From assembly GCF_022227765.1 (NCBI RefSeq), contig NZ_JAJMLZ010000006.1, positions 186,001 to 250,000 of the forward strand: a stretch of 64,000 nucleotides of DNA, read 5' to 3'. This DNA comes from Ectothiorhodospira shaposhnikovii (lineage in GTDB: Bacteria; Pseudomonadota; Gammaproteobacteria; Ectothiorhodospirales; Ectothiorhodospiraceae). The stretch's first letter is position 1, and each line of letters begins with the position of its first letter. Positions 1-9,281 of the stretch are shown here, one piece after another. The notes below the pieces were generated by a model. That model worked only from the letters and a program-made list of their open reading frames with translations, did not search any database and was not told the DNA's origin. The position numbers and the translations under genes were made by a program.

Positions 1-642
1 TACGTGGATGTCAGTGCGCCGGAGGTGCCGATCATGGACGGCAGCGCCGGGCCTTTCGTCTTCCTGATTCAGTCCGCCGGGATCGTGGAGCAGAACGCCC
101 CCAAGCGTTTCATCCGTATCAGGCAACCGGTGGAAGTGCGCGAGGATGACAAGTGGGCAAGGCTGGAGCCCTTCAATGGTTTCAAGGTGGGTTTCTCCAT
201 TGATTTCAAGCATCCCATCTTCAGCGGCGGGATCCAGACGGCGGAACTGGATTTCTCCACCACCTCCTTCGTCAAGGAGGTCAGCCGGGCCCGCACCTTT
301 GGTTTCATGCGCGAGATCGAGGCCCTGCGCAGTCGCCGGCTGGCCCTGGGCGGTAGCCTGGACAACGCGGTGGTGCTGGATGATTACCGGGTCCTCAACG
401 AGGATGGTCTGCGCTACGAGGATGAATTCGTCAAGCACAAGATCCTGGATGCCATCGGTGACGTCTATCAGCTGGGCCATAGCCTGATCGGGGCCTTCAC
501 CGGCTACAAGTCCGGTCATGCCCTCAACAACAAGCTGATCCGCAAGTTGATCACTCTGGAAGATGCCTACGAGATCGTGACCTTTGAAGAGGGCGGCGAG
601 CCGCTGCCCATCTCCTACGCTCACGCGGCGGCTACGGTCTGA
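1..642 (+). CDS. lpxC: UDP-3-O-acyl-N-acetylglucosamine deacetylase, C-terminal part (cut by window edge)
   Basis: LpxC is the zinc deacetylase that commits UDP-acyl-GlcNAc to lipid A synthesis in the cytoplasm. The reading frame is open to base 1, so the N-terminal third, with the first zinc histidine, lies outside the window. The visible 213 codons align with E. coli LpxC from its APEIPIMDGSA segment onward. They keep the zinc-binding H..D pair in [12 protein letters not shown] and the catalytic-site histidine in [10 protein letters not shown]. The [13 protein letters not shown]-like helix and the [16 protein letters not shown] block are also conserved. The stop overlaps the end of the convergent dciA gene by 11 bases. 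Family assignment is secure; the start cannot be seen. Confidence 0.97.
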   Translation, partial: YVDVSAPEVPIMDGSAGPFVFLIQSAGIVEQNAPKRFIRIRQPVEVREDDKWARLEPFNGFKVGFSIDFKHPIFSGGIQTAELDFSTTSFVKEVSRARTFGFMREIEALRSRRLALGGSLDNAVVLDDYRVLNEDGLRYEDEFVKHKILDAIGDVYQLGHSLIGAFTGYKSGHALNNKLIRKLITLEDAYEIVTFEEGGEPLPISYAHAAATV

Positions 643-1063
643 CCGGACCGTGGCTGCGCGCCGCCAGGCGGCGCAGGGCCTGACTCAGCTCCGGGTCGTC
701 CACGGCACGAGCGGCTCCCAACAGGGCGCTGCGCGCCCGCGGGGAAAGCGGGTCGAGCTGACGAGCGCGGGATTCGGACCGCACCGACCCCATCGCCGGG
801 CGCACCCGGATACGGACGGATTTTGCCTGCAGGCCATGGTGTGCCTTGACCTGCTTGAGGATTTCCCGCTGCAGGTAACGCAGTTGGGAAGCCCAGGCGC
901 CGGCGTCCGTCACCAGGATCAGTGCCCCGGCCTCCAGGCCGCCCACCCAGCAGTGTTCCCGCGGCCCCGGTGGCAGCAGATCCCTGACGCTTTGGGTCAG
1001 GTTCTCCAGTTCTCGGGCCCGATGCAACAGTTCGGGGGCCAGCAGGGTTCTGGGGCGACGCAT
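632..1063 (-). CDS. dciA: DciA-type DnaB helicase loader / DUF721 protein
   Basis: This small basic protein of the DUF721 family corresponds to DciA, the replicative-helicase loading factor of bacteria that lack DnaC-type loaders. The KH-like core is recognisable in a [20 protein letters not shown]-type strand followed by the L-R-Y-L-Q-R-E-I-L helix. An arginine-rich tail follows. Start choice: an ATG at 1063 gives 144 residues beginning [10 protein letters not shown], which fits the family. A GTG at 1147 would add 28 low-complexity residues. The position between lpxC and an M23 peptidase/secA is the usual site in Pseudomonas-like gammaproteobacteria, where Enterobacteria carry secM. It ends inside the last codons of lpxC (tail to tail). 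Confidence 0.82.
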   Translation of the reverse strand: MRRPRTLLAPELLHRARELENLTQSVRDLLPPGPREHCWVGGLEAGALILVTDAGAWASQLRYLQREILKQVKAHHGLQAKSVRIRVRPAMGSVRSESRARQLDPLSPRARSALLGAARAVDDPELSQALRRLAARSHGPVRP

Positions 1064-1252
1064 GAGCTGAGGGGTTCCTGGTCGGCTGGACGGGATGCCT
1101 GCAAGATTACCCGTATCCTCGGTATCGGAGTAGCGAGGATTTCCCACACAGTATGTGGTTGGATTATGATCGTGCCTTCCATGAAGGATGCGTGCCCGCG
1201 GCCGGCTTCACCCGGCACGGGTCCTGATCAGAAAAAAGCGGGCTGAGTCAGC

Positions 1253-2170
1253 ATGAACATCATCTTCCTGACAGACAAGGGGACGGGTTCCCGGCGCTTT
1301 CATGTCTCACGCTGGTACCATCTCTCCATGCCCCTGGCCGCCCTCACGGTCTGCGGCGGTCTGATCCTGGGGGCCGGTTATCAGGCCGGTCGTCATCTGC
1401 ATGGCACCACGGACCCCGGCCTCGCGCACTGGAGCGAGGAACTGCGGGAGCAGCGCTATCAGCTGGAATATGCCAGGGATACCGCCGAAGCCGGCATTCA
1501 GGCCCTGACCCAGCGCGTGGCCCAGCTCCAGGCCCAGATGATGCGTCTGGAAGCCCTGGGTAACAAGCTGGTGAAGATGGCCGACCTGGAAGACGGCGAG
1601 TTCGATTTTGGTGCCCTGCCCGGCCTGGGGGGGCCTGAAGAGCTGCTTCACGAAGCGCCTCCTTCCGATCTGCTGCAGCAACTCGATGAACTGGCGCGGC
1701 AGATGGATGACCGGGAGTCCCAGTTGCGGCTGCTGAGCCGTCTCATCCTGTCGGGGCAGTTGGCGGATGAGGTGACACCGGGCGGTCGCCCCGTGGTGTC
1801 CGGCTGGATGTCCTCGGGCTACGGCACTCGCACCGATCCCTTTACCGGCCGCCAGGTTTTTCACCGCGGCGTGGATTTTGCCGGTCGCCCCGGCTCCGAC
1901 ATCATTGCCGTGGCCGGCGGCATTGTGATCTTTGCCGACCGCCGGGATGCCTTCGGCAAACTGGTGGAGATCGATCACGGTAACGGTTATGTCACCCGCT
2001 ACGCCCACAATCAGGAGATGCTGGTCAGCGTGGGAGACACGGTTCGCAAGGGACAGGTGATTGCCAGAATGGGATCCACCGGGCGTGCCACCGGTCCGCA
2101 TGTCCATTTCGAAGTGCTCAAGGACGGCCGCCATGTCAATCCTCATCGCTTCATTGCCGCCTCGGGTTAG
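1253..2170 (+). CDS. M23-family (LytM) murein peptidase, membrane anchored, secA-linked
   Basis: The protein has 305 residues. After a short cytoplasmic start there is one membrane segment near residues 25-47. A coiled-coil region rich in Q, L and R follows (about 60-170), then a C-terminal LytM/M23 zinc endopeptidase domain (about 180-300). The zinc ligands are visible as H and D in FHRGVDFAG and as HVH in GPHVHFEV. The [10 protein letters not shown] motif is also present. It should act in the periplasm on peptidoglycan cross-links. The intact metal ligands argue for an active enzyme and not a degenerate EnvC/NlpD-type activator. A membrane-anchored M23 gene just upstream of secA is common in gammaproteobacteria. 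The ATG at 1253 lies next to the divergent dciA upstream region. Confidence 0.88.
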   Translation: MNIIFLTDKGTGSRRFHVSRWYHLSMPLAALTVCGGLILGAGYQAGRHLHGTTDPGLAHWSEELREQRYQLEYARDTAEAGIQALTQRVAQLQAQMMRLEALGNKLVKMADLEDGEFDFGALPGLGGPEELLHEAPPSDLLQQLDELARQMDDRESQLRLLSRLILSGQLADEVTPGGRPVVSGWMSSGYGTRTDPFTGRQVFHRGVDFAGRPGSDIIAVAGGIVIFADRRDAFGKLVEIDHGNGYVTRYAHNQEMLVSVGDTVRKGQVIARMGSTGRATGPHVHFEVLKDGRHVNPHRFIAASG

Positions 2171-2188
2171 GTCCCGCGAGGTGCCCCA

Positions 2189-2217
2189 CTGCGTCACCAT
2201 CGCGGATGGGGTATGAT
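2189..2217 (+). promoter_or_regulatory. Possible sigma-70 promoter of secA
   Basis: A good -10 hexamer TATGAT lies at 2212-2217, about 40 bases before the chosen secA start. At 17-base spacing the -35 position reads CTGCGT, which is a poor match. This is a tentative call based only on the -10 quality and position. Confidence 0.28.
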
Positions 2218-2256
2218 GGCGGGCCTCAAGTTCAGCAACTCAGCGCAGAACCCTTC

Positions 2257-5052
2257 ATGGTCACAAGCCTAGTCAGAAAGATCTTCGGTAGCCGTAACGA
2301 CCGCCTGGTCAAGCGATACGGCAAACAGGTGGGACGGATCAACGAACTGGAAGCCGATCTCAAGGCGCTCTCCGACGAGCAGCTCAGGGCCAGGACCGGA
2401 GAATTCCGTGACCGCCTCGGCAAGGGGGAATCCCTGGATGACTTGCTGCCGGAGGCCTTTGCAGTGGTCCGCGAGGCCGGCCGTCGTATCATGGGCATGC
2501 GTCACTTCGACGTCCAGCTCATCGGCGGCATGGTGCTCAACGACGGTCGCATCGCCGAGATGCGCACCGGGGAGGGCAAGACCCTGGTCGCCACCCTGTC
2601 GGCCTATCTGAATGCCTTGCCCGGCAAGGGCGTGCATGTGATCACGGTCAATGACTATCTGGCTCGCCGCGACGCGGCCTGGATGGGGCGTCTCTACCAC
2701 GGCCTTGGGTTGAGCGTGGGGGTGATCAATTCCTCCGGCGCCAAGGGCGCCAAGCATTCCTATCTGTATGATCCGGACCATGTCGGCGAGGAGGATGGAC
2801 ATCCTCATCTGCGCCCGGTGACCCGGCGCGAGGCCTATGCCGCCGATATCACCTACGGCACCAACAACGAATTCGGCTTCGATTATCTGCGCGACAACAT
2901 GGCCTTTCGTGCCGAGGACCGGGTTCAGCGCGACCTGGCCTATGCCATCGTGGACGAAGTGGACTCCATCCTCATCGACGAGGCCCGTACCCCCCTGATC
3001 ATCTCCGGCCCCACCGGCGAGAACTCCGAACTTTACCAGCGGATGAAGGACATCGTCCCCACGCTGCGGCGTCAGGAAGAGGAAGAATCCGAGGGCGATT
3101 ATTACGTCGACGAGAAGGTCAAGCAGGTCTTCCTGTCCGAGGACGGCCAGGAACGCGCCGAGCAACTGCTCAAGGAGGCCGGGCTGCTCAAGGCGGACCA
3201 GTCCCTCTACGATGCCGCCAGCATCCCTCTGCTGCATCATCTCAATGCGGCGCTGCGTGCCCATGCCATCTTCCAGCGGGACGTCCATTACCTGGTGCGG
3301 GACAGACAGGTCCTCATCATCGATGAGTTCACCGGTCGCGTGATGCCCGGCCGGCGCTGGTCGGAAGGTCTGCATCAGGCCGTGGAGGCCAAGGAGGGGG
3401 TGCCGATCCAGAACGAGAACCAGACCCTGGCCTCGATCACCTTCCAGAACTATTTCCGCCTCTACAAGAAGCTCTCGGGCATGACCGGGACCGCCGACAC
3501 CGAGGCCTATGAGTTCCAGCACATCTACGGCCTGGAAGTGGTGGTGATTCCCACCAACAAGCCCATGATCCGCAACGACATGCAGGATCTGGTCTACATG
3601 ACCCAGAAGGAGAAGTACAAGGCCATCATCGAGGACGTCAAGCACTGCCGGGAACGGGGACAGCCCGTCCTGGTGGGCACCGCCTCGGTGGAGGCCTCGG
3701 AAATCCTGTCCGACCTGCTCAAGAAGGCGAAGATCAGTCATGAGGTCCTCAATGCCAAGCAGCATGAGCGGGAGGCCCATATCGTTGCCCAGGCCGGTCG
3801 TCCCGGCGCGGTGACCATTGCCACCAACATGGCAGGTCGTGGTACCGACATCGTGTTGGGCGGCAGCCTGGAGGCGGAGCTGGAGGCCCTGGGTCCGAAT
3901 CCGGATCCGGTCCAGGTGGAAAAGATCCGCGACGAGTGGCGCAAGCGCCACGATCAGGTGCTGGAGGCGGGCGGCCTGCACATCATCGGTTCGGAGCGTC
4001 ACGAGTCCCGCCGCATCGACAATCAGTTGCGGGGGCGTGCCGGTCGTCAGGGCGATCCCGGTTCCAGCCGTTTCTTCCTGTCCCTGGAAGACACGCTCAT
4101 GCGCATCTTCGCCTCCGACCGGGTGAAGATGATCATGCAGAAGCTGGGCATGCAGGAGGGCGAGGCCATCGAGAACGCCTGGGTGACCAAGGCCATCGAG
4201 AATGCCCAGCGCAAGGTGGAAGGGCACAACTTCGATATCCGCAAGAACCTGCTCGAATACGACGACGTGGCCAATGACCAGCGTCGGGTGGTCTATGAGC
4301 AGCGTCGTGAACTGCTGGACTCCCAGGAAATCTCCGACACCATCCGCGCCGTGCGCGAGGATGTGGTGGATCAGACCATCAGTCGCTACATTCCTCCCGG
4401 CTCCATCGACGAGCAATGGGACATCCCCGGCCTGACCCAGGCCATGGAGAGCGAGTTCGGTCTCAAGCTGGACATCGCCGGCTGGCTGGAGAAGGACGAC
4501 GATCTGCACGAGGAATCCCTGCGCGAGCGTCTGCAGGGGGAGGTGAGCGGCGCCCTGGATGCCAAGCGGGCCGTGCTCGGCCCGGAACTGACCCAGCGGA
4601 TCGAGAAGGATGTGATGCTGCAGGTGCTGGACAGTCACTGGAAGGAACATCTGGCATCCATGGATTACCTGCGCCAGGGCATCGGTCTGCGTGGTTACGC
4701 CCAGCGCAATCCCAAGCAGGAGTACAAGCGCGAAGCCTTCGCCATGTTCGAGAGCCTGCTTGAGCGCATCAAGCATGACGTCATTTCCATGCTCATGCGC
4801 CTGCAGGTGCAGTCACCGGATGACGTCGCCACGCTGGAGGCCCAGGCGCGCGGCAGTGCCAAGCCGGCCAGCATGGAATTCAAGCACGACCAGCCGGACA
4901 GCCCCCTGTCCGCCGAGGACGATGCCGAGGACAAGCCGGAAGACCCGGATCAGGAGCCCTACCGCCGGGAGGGGCCCAAGCTGGGCCGCAACGATCCCTG
5001 TTGGTGCGGCTCGGGCAAGAAGTACAAGCACTGCCACGGCAGACTGGAGTGA
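2257..5052 (+). CDS. secA: Preprotein translocase ATPase SecA
   Basis: SecA is the motor ATPase that pushes unfolded preproteins through SecYEG at the inner membrane. The start is the ATG giving [16 protein letters not shown], the standard SecA N-terminus. An in-frame ATG 17 codons upstream adds non-homologous residues and was rejected. Walker A is RTGEGKT (about residues 104-109). The DEAD-like box is [15 protein letters not shown], and helicase motifs such as [13 protein letters not shown] and [13 protein letters not shown] follow. The C-terminus carries the SecB/phospholipid-binding zinc motif [13 protein letters not shown] (C-x-C-x8-C-H). The length of 931 residues is slightly above E. 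coli SecA (901). argJ follows after 6 bases, so the two are probably co-transcribed. Confidence 0.98.
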   Translation: MVTSLVRKIFGSRNDRLVKRYGKQVGRINELEADLKALSDEQLRARTGEFRDRLGKGESLDDLLPEAFAVVREAGRRIMGMRHFDVQLIGGMVLNDGRIAEMRTGEGKTLVATLSAYLNALPGKGVHVITVNDYLARRDAAWMGRLYHGLGLSVGVINSSGAKGAKHSYLYDPDHVGEEDGHPHLRPVTRREAYAADITYGTNNEFGFDYLRDNMAFRAEDRVQRDLAYAIVDEVDSILIDEARTPLIISGPTGENSELYQRMKDIVPTLRRQEEEESEGDYYVDEKVKQVFLSEDGQERAEQLLKEAGLLKADQSLYDAASIPLLHHLNAALRAHAIFQRDVHYLVRDRQVLIIDEFTGRVMPGRRWSEGLHQAVEAKEGVPIQNENQTLASITFQNYFRLYKKLSGMTGTADTEAYEFQHIYGLEVVVIPTNKPMIRNDMQDLVYMTQKEKYKAIIEDVKHCRERGQPVLVGTASVEASEILSDLLKKAKISHEVLNAKQHEREAHIVAQAGRPGAVTIATNMAGRGTDIVLGGSLEAELEALGPNPDPVQVEKIRDEWRKRHDQVLEAGGLHIIGSERHESRRIDNQLRGRAGRQGDPGSSRFFLSLEDTLMRIFASDRVKMIMQKLGMQEGEAIENAWVTKAIENAQRKVEGHNFDIRKNLLEYDDVANDQRRVVYEQRRELLDSQEISDTIRAVREDVVDQTISRYIPPGSIDEQWDIPGLTQAMESEFGLKLDIAGWLEKDDDLHEESLRERLQGEVSGALDAKRAVLGPELTQRIEKDVMLQVLDSHWKEHLASMDYLRQGIGLRGYAQRNPKQEYKREAFAMFESLLERIKHDVISMLMRLQVQSPDDVATLEAQARGSAKPASMEFKHDQPDSPLSAEDDAEDKPEDPDQEPYRREGPKLGRNDPCWCGSGKKYKHCHGRLE

Positions 5053-5058
5053 TGATCG

Positions 5059-6273
5059 ATGGCCGTGAACCTCAGTGAACCCGTTTCCCTGGCACCCGTT
5101 CCCGGGGTTCGGCTCAGCGCCGTGGCCGCCGGTATCCGTTACCGGGGGCGCGACGATCTGGTGCTGATGGAACTGGCGGCGGGCAGTACCTGTGCCGCCG
5201 TGTTTACCCGCAATGCCTTCTGTGCCGCCCCGGTGCAGGTGGCCCGGCAACACCTGCTCCAGGGCGGCCCCCGATATCTGTTGATCAATGCAGGCAACGC
5301 CAATGCCGGTACCGGGTCCCAGGGTCTGGAAGCCGCTTACCTGAGTTGCGGTGCCGTGGCTGGCTGCACCGGCGTCAGGGCGGCCCAGGTATTGCCCTTT
5401 TCCACCGGCGTGATCGGAGAACCTCTGCCGGTGGACCGGATCTCGACGGCCCTGCCCGAGGCCGTGGCCGCCCTGGATGAACAGGGATGGATGCGGGCCA
5501 TGCGCGCCATCATGACCACCGATACGGTGGGCAAGGGGGCATCGGAAACGGTGCGTCTGTCCGGTGGCGAGGTGACCCTCACCGGGATTGCCAAGGGTTC
5601 CGGCATGATCCACCCCAACATGGCCACCATGCTGGCCTTTCTGGCCACCGACGCGCTGGTGGACAAGGCGGTGCTGCAGGCCATGCTGATACGTTGCGGC
5701 GATGCCAGTTTCAACGCCATCACCGTGGACGGTGATACCTCCACCAATGATGCCTGCGTGCTGGCCGCCACTGGTGCCTCCGGGGTAGCGGTGGAGACGG
5801 AGGCGGACCAGGCCCTGTTCGAGCAGGCGCTGTTGCGGGTCTGTCGGCAACTCGCTCATGCCATCGTTCGTGACGGTGAAGGCGCCACCAAGTTCATCAC
5901 CGTACGGGTCAGCGGTGCACGGGACGCGGAAGAAGCCCGCCTTGTGGGCTTTGCCGTGGCCCTGTCGCCGTTGGTGAAGACCGCACTGTTTGCTTCGGAC
6001 CCCAACTGGGGGCGGATCCTGGCCGCGGTGGGCCGTGCCGGTGTGAAGGATCTGGACGTGGACCGGGTGACCATTCATCTGGACGATGTGCGCATTGTCG
6101 CCGATGGCGGTCGGGCGCCCGAATATGAGGAGGCCATGGGGCGCCGGGTGATGGCCGGGGCCGAGATCCTCATCCATATCGATCTGGGAGGGCGGGGAGT
6201 GACCGAAGCCGAGGTCTACACCTGTGACTTTTCCTACGACTATGTGCGTATCAACGCCGAATACCGTTCCTGA
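5059..6273 (+). CDS. argJ: Bifunctional glutamate N-acetyltransferase / ornithine acetyltransferase
   Basis: ArgJ recycles the acetyl group in arginine synthesis: N-acetylornithine + glutamate gives ornithine + N-acetylglutamate. Bifunctional forms also use acetyl-CoA. The 404-residue protein carries the self-cleavage site AKGSGMIHPNMATML, with the nucleophilic threonine at about residue 190. That residue becomes the N-terminus of the beta chain. The INAGNANAGTG and TTDTVGKGAS segments are typical. Whether this form is mono- or bifunctional cannot be told from sequence alone. It follows secA by 6 bases, an arrangement seen in related gammaproteobacteria, and precedes a Nudix-ThiE gene by 5. 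Confidence 0.96.
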   Translation: MAVNLSEPVSLAPVPGVRLSAVAAGIRYRGRDDLVLMELAAGSTCAAVFTRNAFCAAPVQVARQHLLQGGPRYLLINAGNANAGTGSQGLEAAYLSCGAVAGCTGVRAAQVLPFSTGVIGEPLPVDRISTALPEAVAALDEQGWMRAMRAIMTTDTVGKGASETVRLSGGEVTLTGIAKGSGMIHPNMATMLAFLATDALVDKAVLQAMLIRCGDASFNAITVDGDTSTNDACVLAATGASGVAVETEADQALFEQALLRVCRQLAHAIVRDGEGATKFITVRVSGARDAEEARLVGFAVALSPLVKTALFASDPNWGRILAAVGRAGVKDLDVDRVTIHLDDVRIVADGGRAPEYEEAMGRRVMAGAEILIHIDLGGRGVTEAEVYTCDFSYDYVRINAEYRS

Positions 6274-6278
6274 GGGTC

Positions 6279-7244
6279 ATGGCTGAGCCGCTGCGGGTGG
6301 CGGTGGCCGCCATCACCAATGCGCGCGATGAGTATCTGATCGCCCGTCGCCCCGCGCACGTGCACCAGGGGGGCCTATGGGAATTCCCCGGCGGCAAGAT
6401 CGAGCCGGGGGAGACCCTGGCGGACGCCCTGTGTCGGGAGCTGCGGGAAGAACTGGACATCACGCCCCTGCGGTATCATCCCCTGATCACTCTGAATCAC
6501 GATTATCCTGACCGACGGGTCTGCCTGGAAGTGGTGAAGGTCGACCGTTTCGAGGGGCAGCCCCGGGGCATGGAAGGGCAGCCGCTGCGCTGGGTGTCGG
6601 CCGACCAACTGCATGCCCTGGCGTTTCCGGCCGCCAATCGGGCCATCATCCAGGCCCTGACCCTGCCGGACCGTCTGGTGATCACGCCGGATCTGCGCTG
6701 CCCGGAAACCCTGCTGGACGGGCTGCGCCGGAGTCTTGAGACCGGCGGCCCGGCGCTGCTGCAGCTGCGCGCGCCACGCCTGAGTCGGGAGGATTTTGCC
6801 GCATTGGCCGAGATGGTGATTCCGTTGTGCCGATCCCGAGGTGTGCGGATCCTGCTGAACGCGGACCCCGAACTGGCCGTGTCCCTGGGGGCTGACGGCG
6901 TCCATCTCAATGCCCGCCGTCTGGCCACCCTGGCGGGGCGTCCCGATGTGCTGGATCGCCTGACCCTGGTGGGGGCCTCGGTGCATCATCGTGACGAGCT
7001 GGCCCATGCGGCCCGACTCGGTGCCCATTTTGTCCTGGTATCTCCGGTGGCGCCGACCCGTACCCACCCGGGTGCATCGGTGCTGGGCTGGCCGGGATTT
7101 GCGGCACTGGCCCGGCAGGCGGGCCGACCGGCCTATGCCCTGGGCGGCATGACGGTGGATGACATCGCCACGGCGCGGCATCACGGCGGGCAGGGCATCG
7201 CCGGCATCCGGGGGCTGTGGCAAGGGGCGACGGAGGCGGATTGA
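6279..7244 (+). CDS. Nudix hydrolase fused to a ThiE-like domain (MutT family)
   Basis: Two domains are visible in 321 residues. Residues 1-130 are a MutT-type Nudix hydrolase with a complete Nudix box in GGKIEPGETLADALCRELRE followed by ELDI. It probably cleans 8-oxo-dGTP from the nucleotide pool. Residues 135-320 form a TIM barrel like thiamine-phosphate synthase. Its recognisable pieces are LLQLRAPRLS, GADGVHLNARRL, SVHHRDEL, LVSPVAPTRTHPG and YALGGM. True ThiE carries a lysine after QLR and a glutamine/aspartate after DGVHL. Both are missing here, so thiamine synthesis by this domain is doubtful. The fusion is a known architecture of gammaproteobacterial mutT genes near secA/argJ. The ATG follows a GAGGG element. 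Confidence 0.88.
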   Translation: MAEPLRVAVAAITNARDEYLIARRPAHVHQGGLWEFPGGKIEPGETLADALCRELREELDITPLRYHPLITLNHDYPDRRVCLEVVKVDRFEGQPRGMEGQPLRWVSADQLHALAFPAANRAIIQALTLPDRLVITPDLRCPETLLDGLRRSLETGGPALLQLRAPRLSREDFAALAEMVIPLCRSRGVRILLNADPELAVSLGADGVHLNARRLATLAGRPDVLDRLTLVGASVHHRDELAHAARLGAHFVLVSPVAPTRTHPGASVLGWPGFAALARQAGRPAYALGGMTVDDIATARHHGGQGIAGIRGLWQGATEAD

Positions 7245-7300
7245 GTTCCGGTCCCGGGTGAGCGGCGGGGCGATCATCCTTTTGCGACGAGGATACAGGC

Positions 7301-7765
7301 ATGGCGCGCTGGTGGAGTTGGTTACTGATTCCCGTGATGTTGGGCCTGGGATACCTGGCCGGAGAACACTGGCTGCGGCCCCTGCTGGCGCCAGGAGATC
7401 CGGCAATGTCGGTCATCGAGGCCCCGTCCGGTTGTGAGCTGGACGACCGGGGCTGCCTGGTGATGGTGGACGGGGAGGCGATTCGGGTCCGGGGACCGGC
7501 GCGGATTCCACCGTTGGAGCGATTTGTCCTGCACCTGGAGGGCAGTGATTCCCTGGATCCTCTGGAGGTGTCCTACATCATGCCCGGCATGGACATGGGG
7601 CTGCACCGGTTTGAATTCCAGTCGGTGGCGGCGGGGAACTGGGAGGCAGAATCCGTGCTGCCGGTCTGCATGTCCGGACGCATGGACTGGCTGGCGCTGG
7701 TGCGTGTCCGTCTGGGGGATCAGATCCATGAACTGCGTGTCCCCGTGCAGCTGCGGCGGGAATAG
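7301..7765 (+). CDS. Membrane-anchored periplasmic protein of unknown function, FixH/YtkA-like
   Basis: The product has 154 residues. A hydrophobic N-terminal segment (residues 5-22) can serve as anchor or uncleaved signal, and a beta-rich periplasmic domain follows. A methionine-rich stretch, YIMPGMDMGLHRFEF, is followed by GNWEAESVLPVCMSGRMDW. That pattern resembles FixH/YtkA-like domains that sit near copper enzymes. Two pairs of cysteines (one pair around residues 45-52, a single one at VCMSG) could bind metal or form a disulfide. The start has an AGGA-type element upstream (ACGAGGATACAGGC). It is the last plus-strand gene of the secA group. The function is not established; the similarity is by pattern only. 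Confidence 0.7.
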   Translation: MARWWSWLLIPVMLGLGYLAGEHWLRPLLAPGDPAMSVIEAPSGCELDDRGCLVMVDGEAIRVRGPARIPPLERFVLHLEGSDSLDPLEVSYIMPGMDMGLHRFEFQSVAAGNWEAESVLPVCMSGRMDWLALVRVRLGDQIHELRVPVQLRRE

Positions 7766-7790
7766 CACGCCGCCCCCGGGTGTCCGGTGG

Positions 7791-8633
7791 CTACAGTGCG
7801 CAGCAGCTCAGCATGAACGGGATTTCCTCGTCGCACTGGGTCGAACGTGACTTCAGGTCACCGGCACGCAGGAACCGCACCGAGAAACGCTGACGTCCGG
7901 CGCTGATCTCGGGATAACAGGGGGCGTTGAGGGGCAGGGTGATGCGGATCATCTGCCAGGGTTGGTTGGTATCCAGGTTCTGTTCGTAAAAGCCCCGGCT
8001 CGCCGTCATGGGGCGAGGGACGCCGGCATTGCGGATCAACTGCAGGATCACGCTGACGGCCTCCTGGATGTCTGCAAAGGGCTGGGCCCAGTCCAGCAGC
8101 AGCTGTCGCCGTTCCCCGGCGGGGCGGGCCAGCCAGTAGTGATAGGCCGGCAGATCAAAGTCACAGGTGCCGCCGGGAATGGCGGTTCGCTGGCGGATGC
8201 CGTTGAAGAAATCGTTGCCCTTGACTTGCTGGTCCAGCTGGCCGTTGAGGGCATGGATACCGTCTATGAGTCGGCGATGTTTGTCGATCACCGTGTTCAG
8301 TCGGCGTTGGTCCACGCCGGGTTCGGTGCTCAACCGGTTCAGGTTGGTGATCTGTCGTTCGAGTTCCTTGATCAATTCACGTTTTACGTCCACCCGATTG
8401 GTGAGATTCATCATCTCGATCAGGGTGAGCAGACTGCCGTGGGTATCCGGCCCCGAGTCATGCTGAAGGCTGTGGTCAAAGCGCTGCATCAGCACTTCAA
8501 GACGCATGAACAGGCGCATGCGCTCATGCAGGGGTTGTTCGTAGATGATGGAACCCTTCACTGCAGCGGCTGCCGGGGGGGTGTGAACCACGTATTCATT
8601 GTTTTCCGATCTGCGGCCGAAATGAACGAACAT
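7791..8633 (-). CDS. zapD: Cell division protein ZapD (FtsZ-bundling factor)
   Basis: ZapD (YacF, DUF1342) cross-links FtsZ protofilaments at the division ring. The homologous region starts at IIYEQPLHERMRLFMRLEVL. It continues through ELIKELERQ, PGVDQRRL, RQRTAIPGGTCDFDLPAYHYWL and RFSVRFLRAGD to the cysteine-pair C-terminus SCCAL. All of these match E. coli ZapD landmarks. About 24 residues precede the conserved core. The upstream ATG at 8633 was kept because an AAGGTGG element sits five bases before it. The alternative GTG at 8561 has no ribosome site. coaE lies 45 bases upstream and the genes read in the usual coaE-zapD order. Confidence 0.93.
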   Translation of the reverse strand: MFVHFGRRSENNEYVVHTPPAAAAVKGSIIYEQPLHERMRLFMRLEVLMQRFDHSLQHDSGPDTHGSLLTLIEMMNLTNRVDVKRELIKELERQITNLNRLSTEPGVDQRRLNTVIDKHRRLIDGIHALNGQLDQQVKGNDFFNGIRQRTAIPGGTCDFDLPAYHYWLARPAGERRQLLLDWAQPFADIQEAVSVILQLIRNAGVPRPMTASRGFYEQNLDTNQPWQMIRITLPLNAPCYPEISAGRQRFSVRFLRAGDLKSRSTQCDEEIPFMLSCCAL

Positions 8634-8678
8634 GTTACCACCTTGGTAGGATGAGACCGGTGACTTCGGTATCCGGCA

Positions 8679-9278
8679 TCAGTGTGCGACTGCCATCCGG
8701 AGGTATTGCTGGTGCAGCGCTTCCACCCGTGCAGGCAGAGCGTCCGCGGATCCCTCGTTGTCGATGACATCGTCGGCCGCCGCCAGGCGCTGTTCCCGGG
8801 AGGCCTGGACATCCAGGATGGCCTGGATCTGCCGTGGGGATGCACCGTCACGTCGCCCGGCACGTTCCAGCTGACTGGATACGGAACAGTCCACCAGGAG
8901 TACGCGATCGACCCGGTTGCGGGCCCCCGATTCCACCAGCAAGGGTATGACCAGCATGCAGTAGGGCGTCCCGGCCTTTGTTTTTTCTTGATCCATGGCT
9001 GCCCAGATCATAGGGTGGAGCAGCCTTTCCAGTCTGTGACGGGTTTGGCTGTTCCGGAATGCCCGATCGCGCATGGCGGCCCGGTCCAGGCTCCCGTCTT
9101 GCTTCAGAATGGCGGGACCGAAGGCTTCCACCAGTGCAGCCAGCCCGGGCGAGCCGGGTGCCACGACCTGCCTGGCAATGATATCCGAATCGATGACCGT
9201 GACGCCTCTCTCTTCGAACAGGCGCGCCACGGTGCTCTTGCCGCTGCCGATCCCTCCCGTCAGTCCAATGGTGAGCAT
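8679..9278 (-). CDS. coaE: Dephospho-CoA kinase
   Basis: CoaE phosphorylates the 3'-hydroxyl of dephospho-CoA in the last step of CoA synthesis. The 199-residue protein begins MLTIGLTGGIGSGKST, with the P-loop at residues 8-16. DSDIIARQVV, the LLHPMIWAAM lid segment, VIPLLVESG and the arginine-rich LVDCSVSSQLERAGRRD region are all family marks. It lies 3 bases downstream of pilD and upstream of zapD. This pilD-coaE-zapD order is conserved in gammaproteobacteria. The earlier pathway enzyme CoaD is encoded about 23 kb away (31754-32236). Confidence 0.97.
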   Translation of the reverse strand: MLTIGLTGGIGSGKSTVARLFEERGVTVIDSDIIARQVVAPGSPGLAALVEAFGPAILKQDGSLDRAAMRDRAFRNSQTRHRLERLLHPMIWAAMDQEKTKAGTPYCMLVIPLLVESGARNRVDRVLLVDCSVSSQLERAGRRDGASPRQIQAILDVQASREQRLAAADDVIDNEGSADALPARVEALHQQYLRMAVAH

Positions 9279-9281
9279 GGG

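Noticed and set aside
2269-4776. Very long open frame (835 codons) on the minus strand opposite secA
   Set aside because: It is the antisense frame of a high-GC gene; its translation is a biased mix of G, H, L and Q with no domain, and secA is certain.
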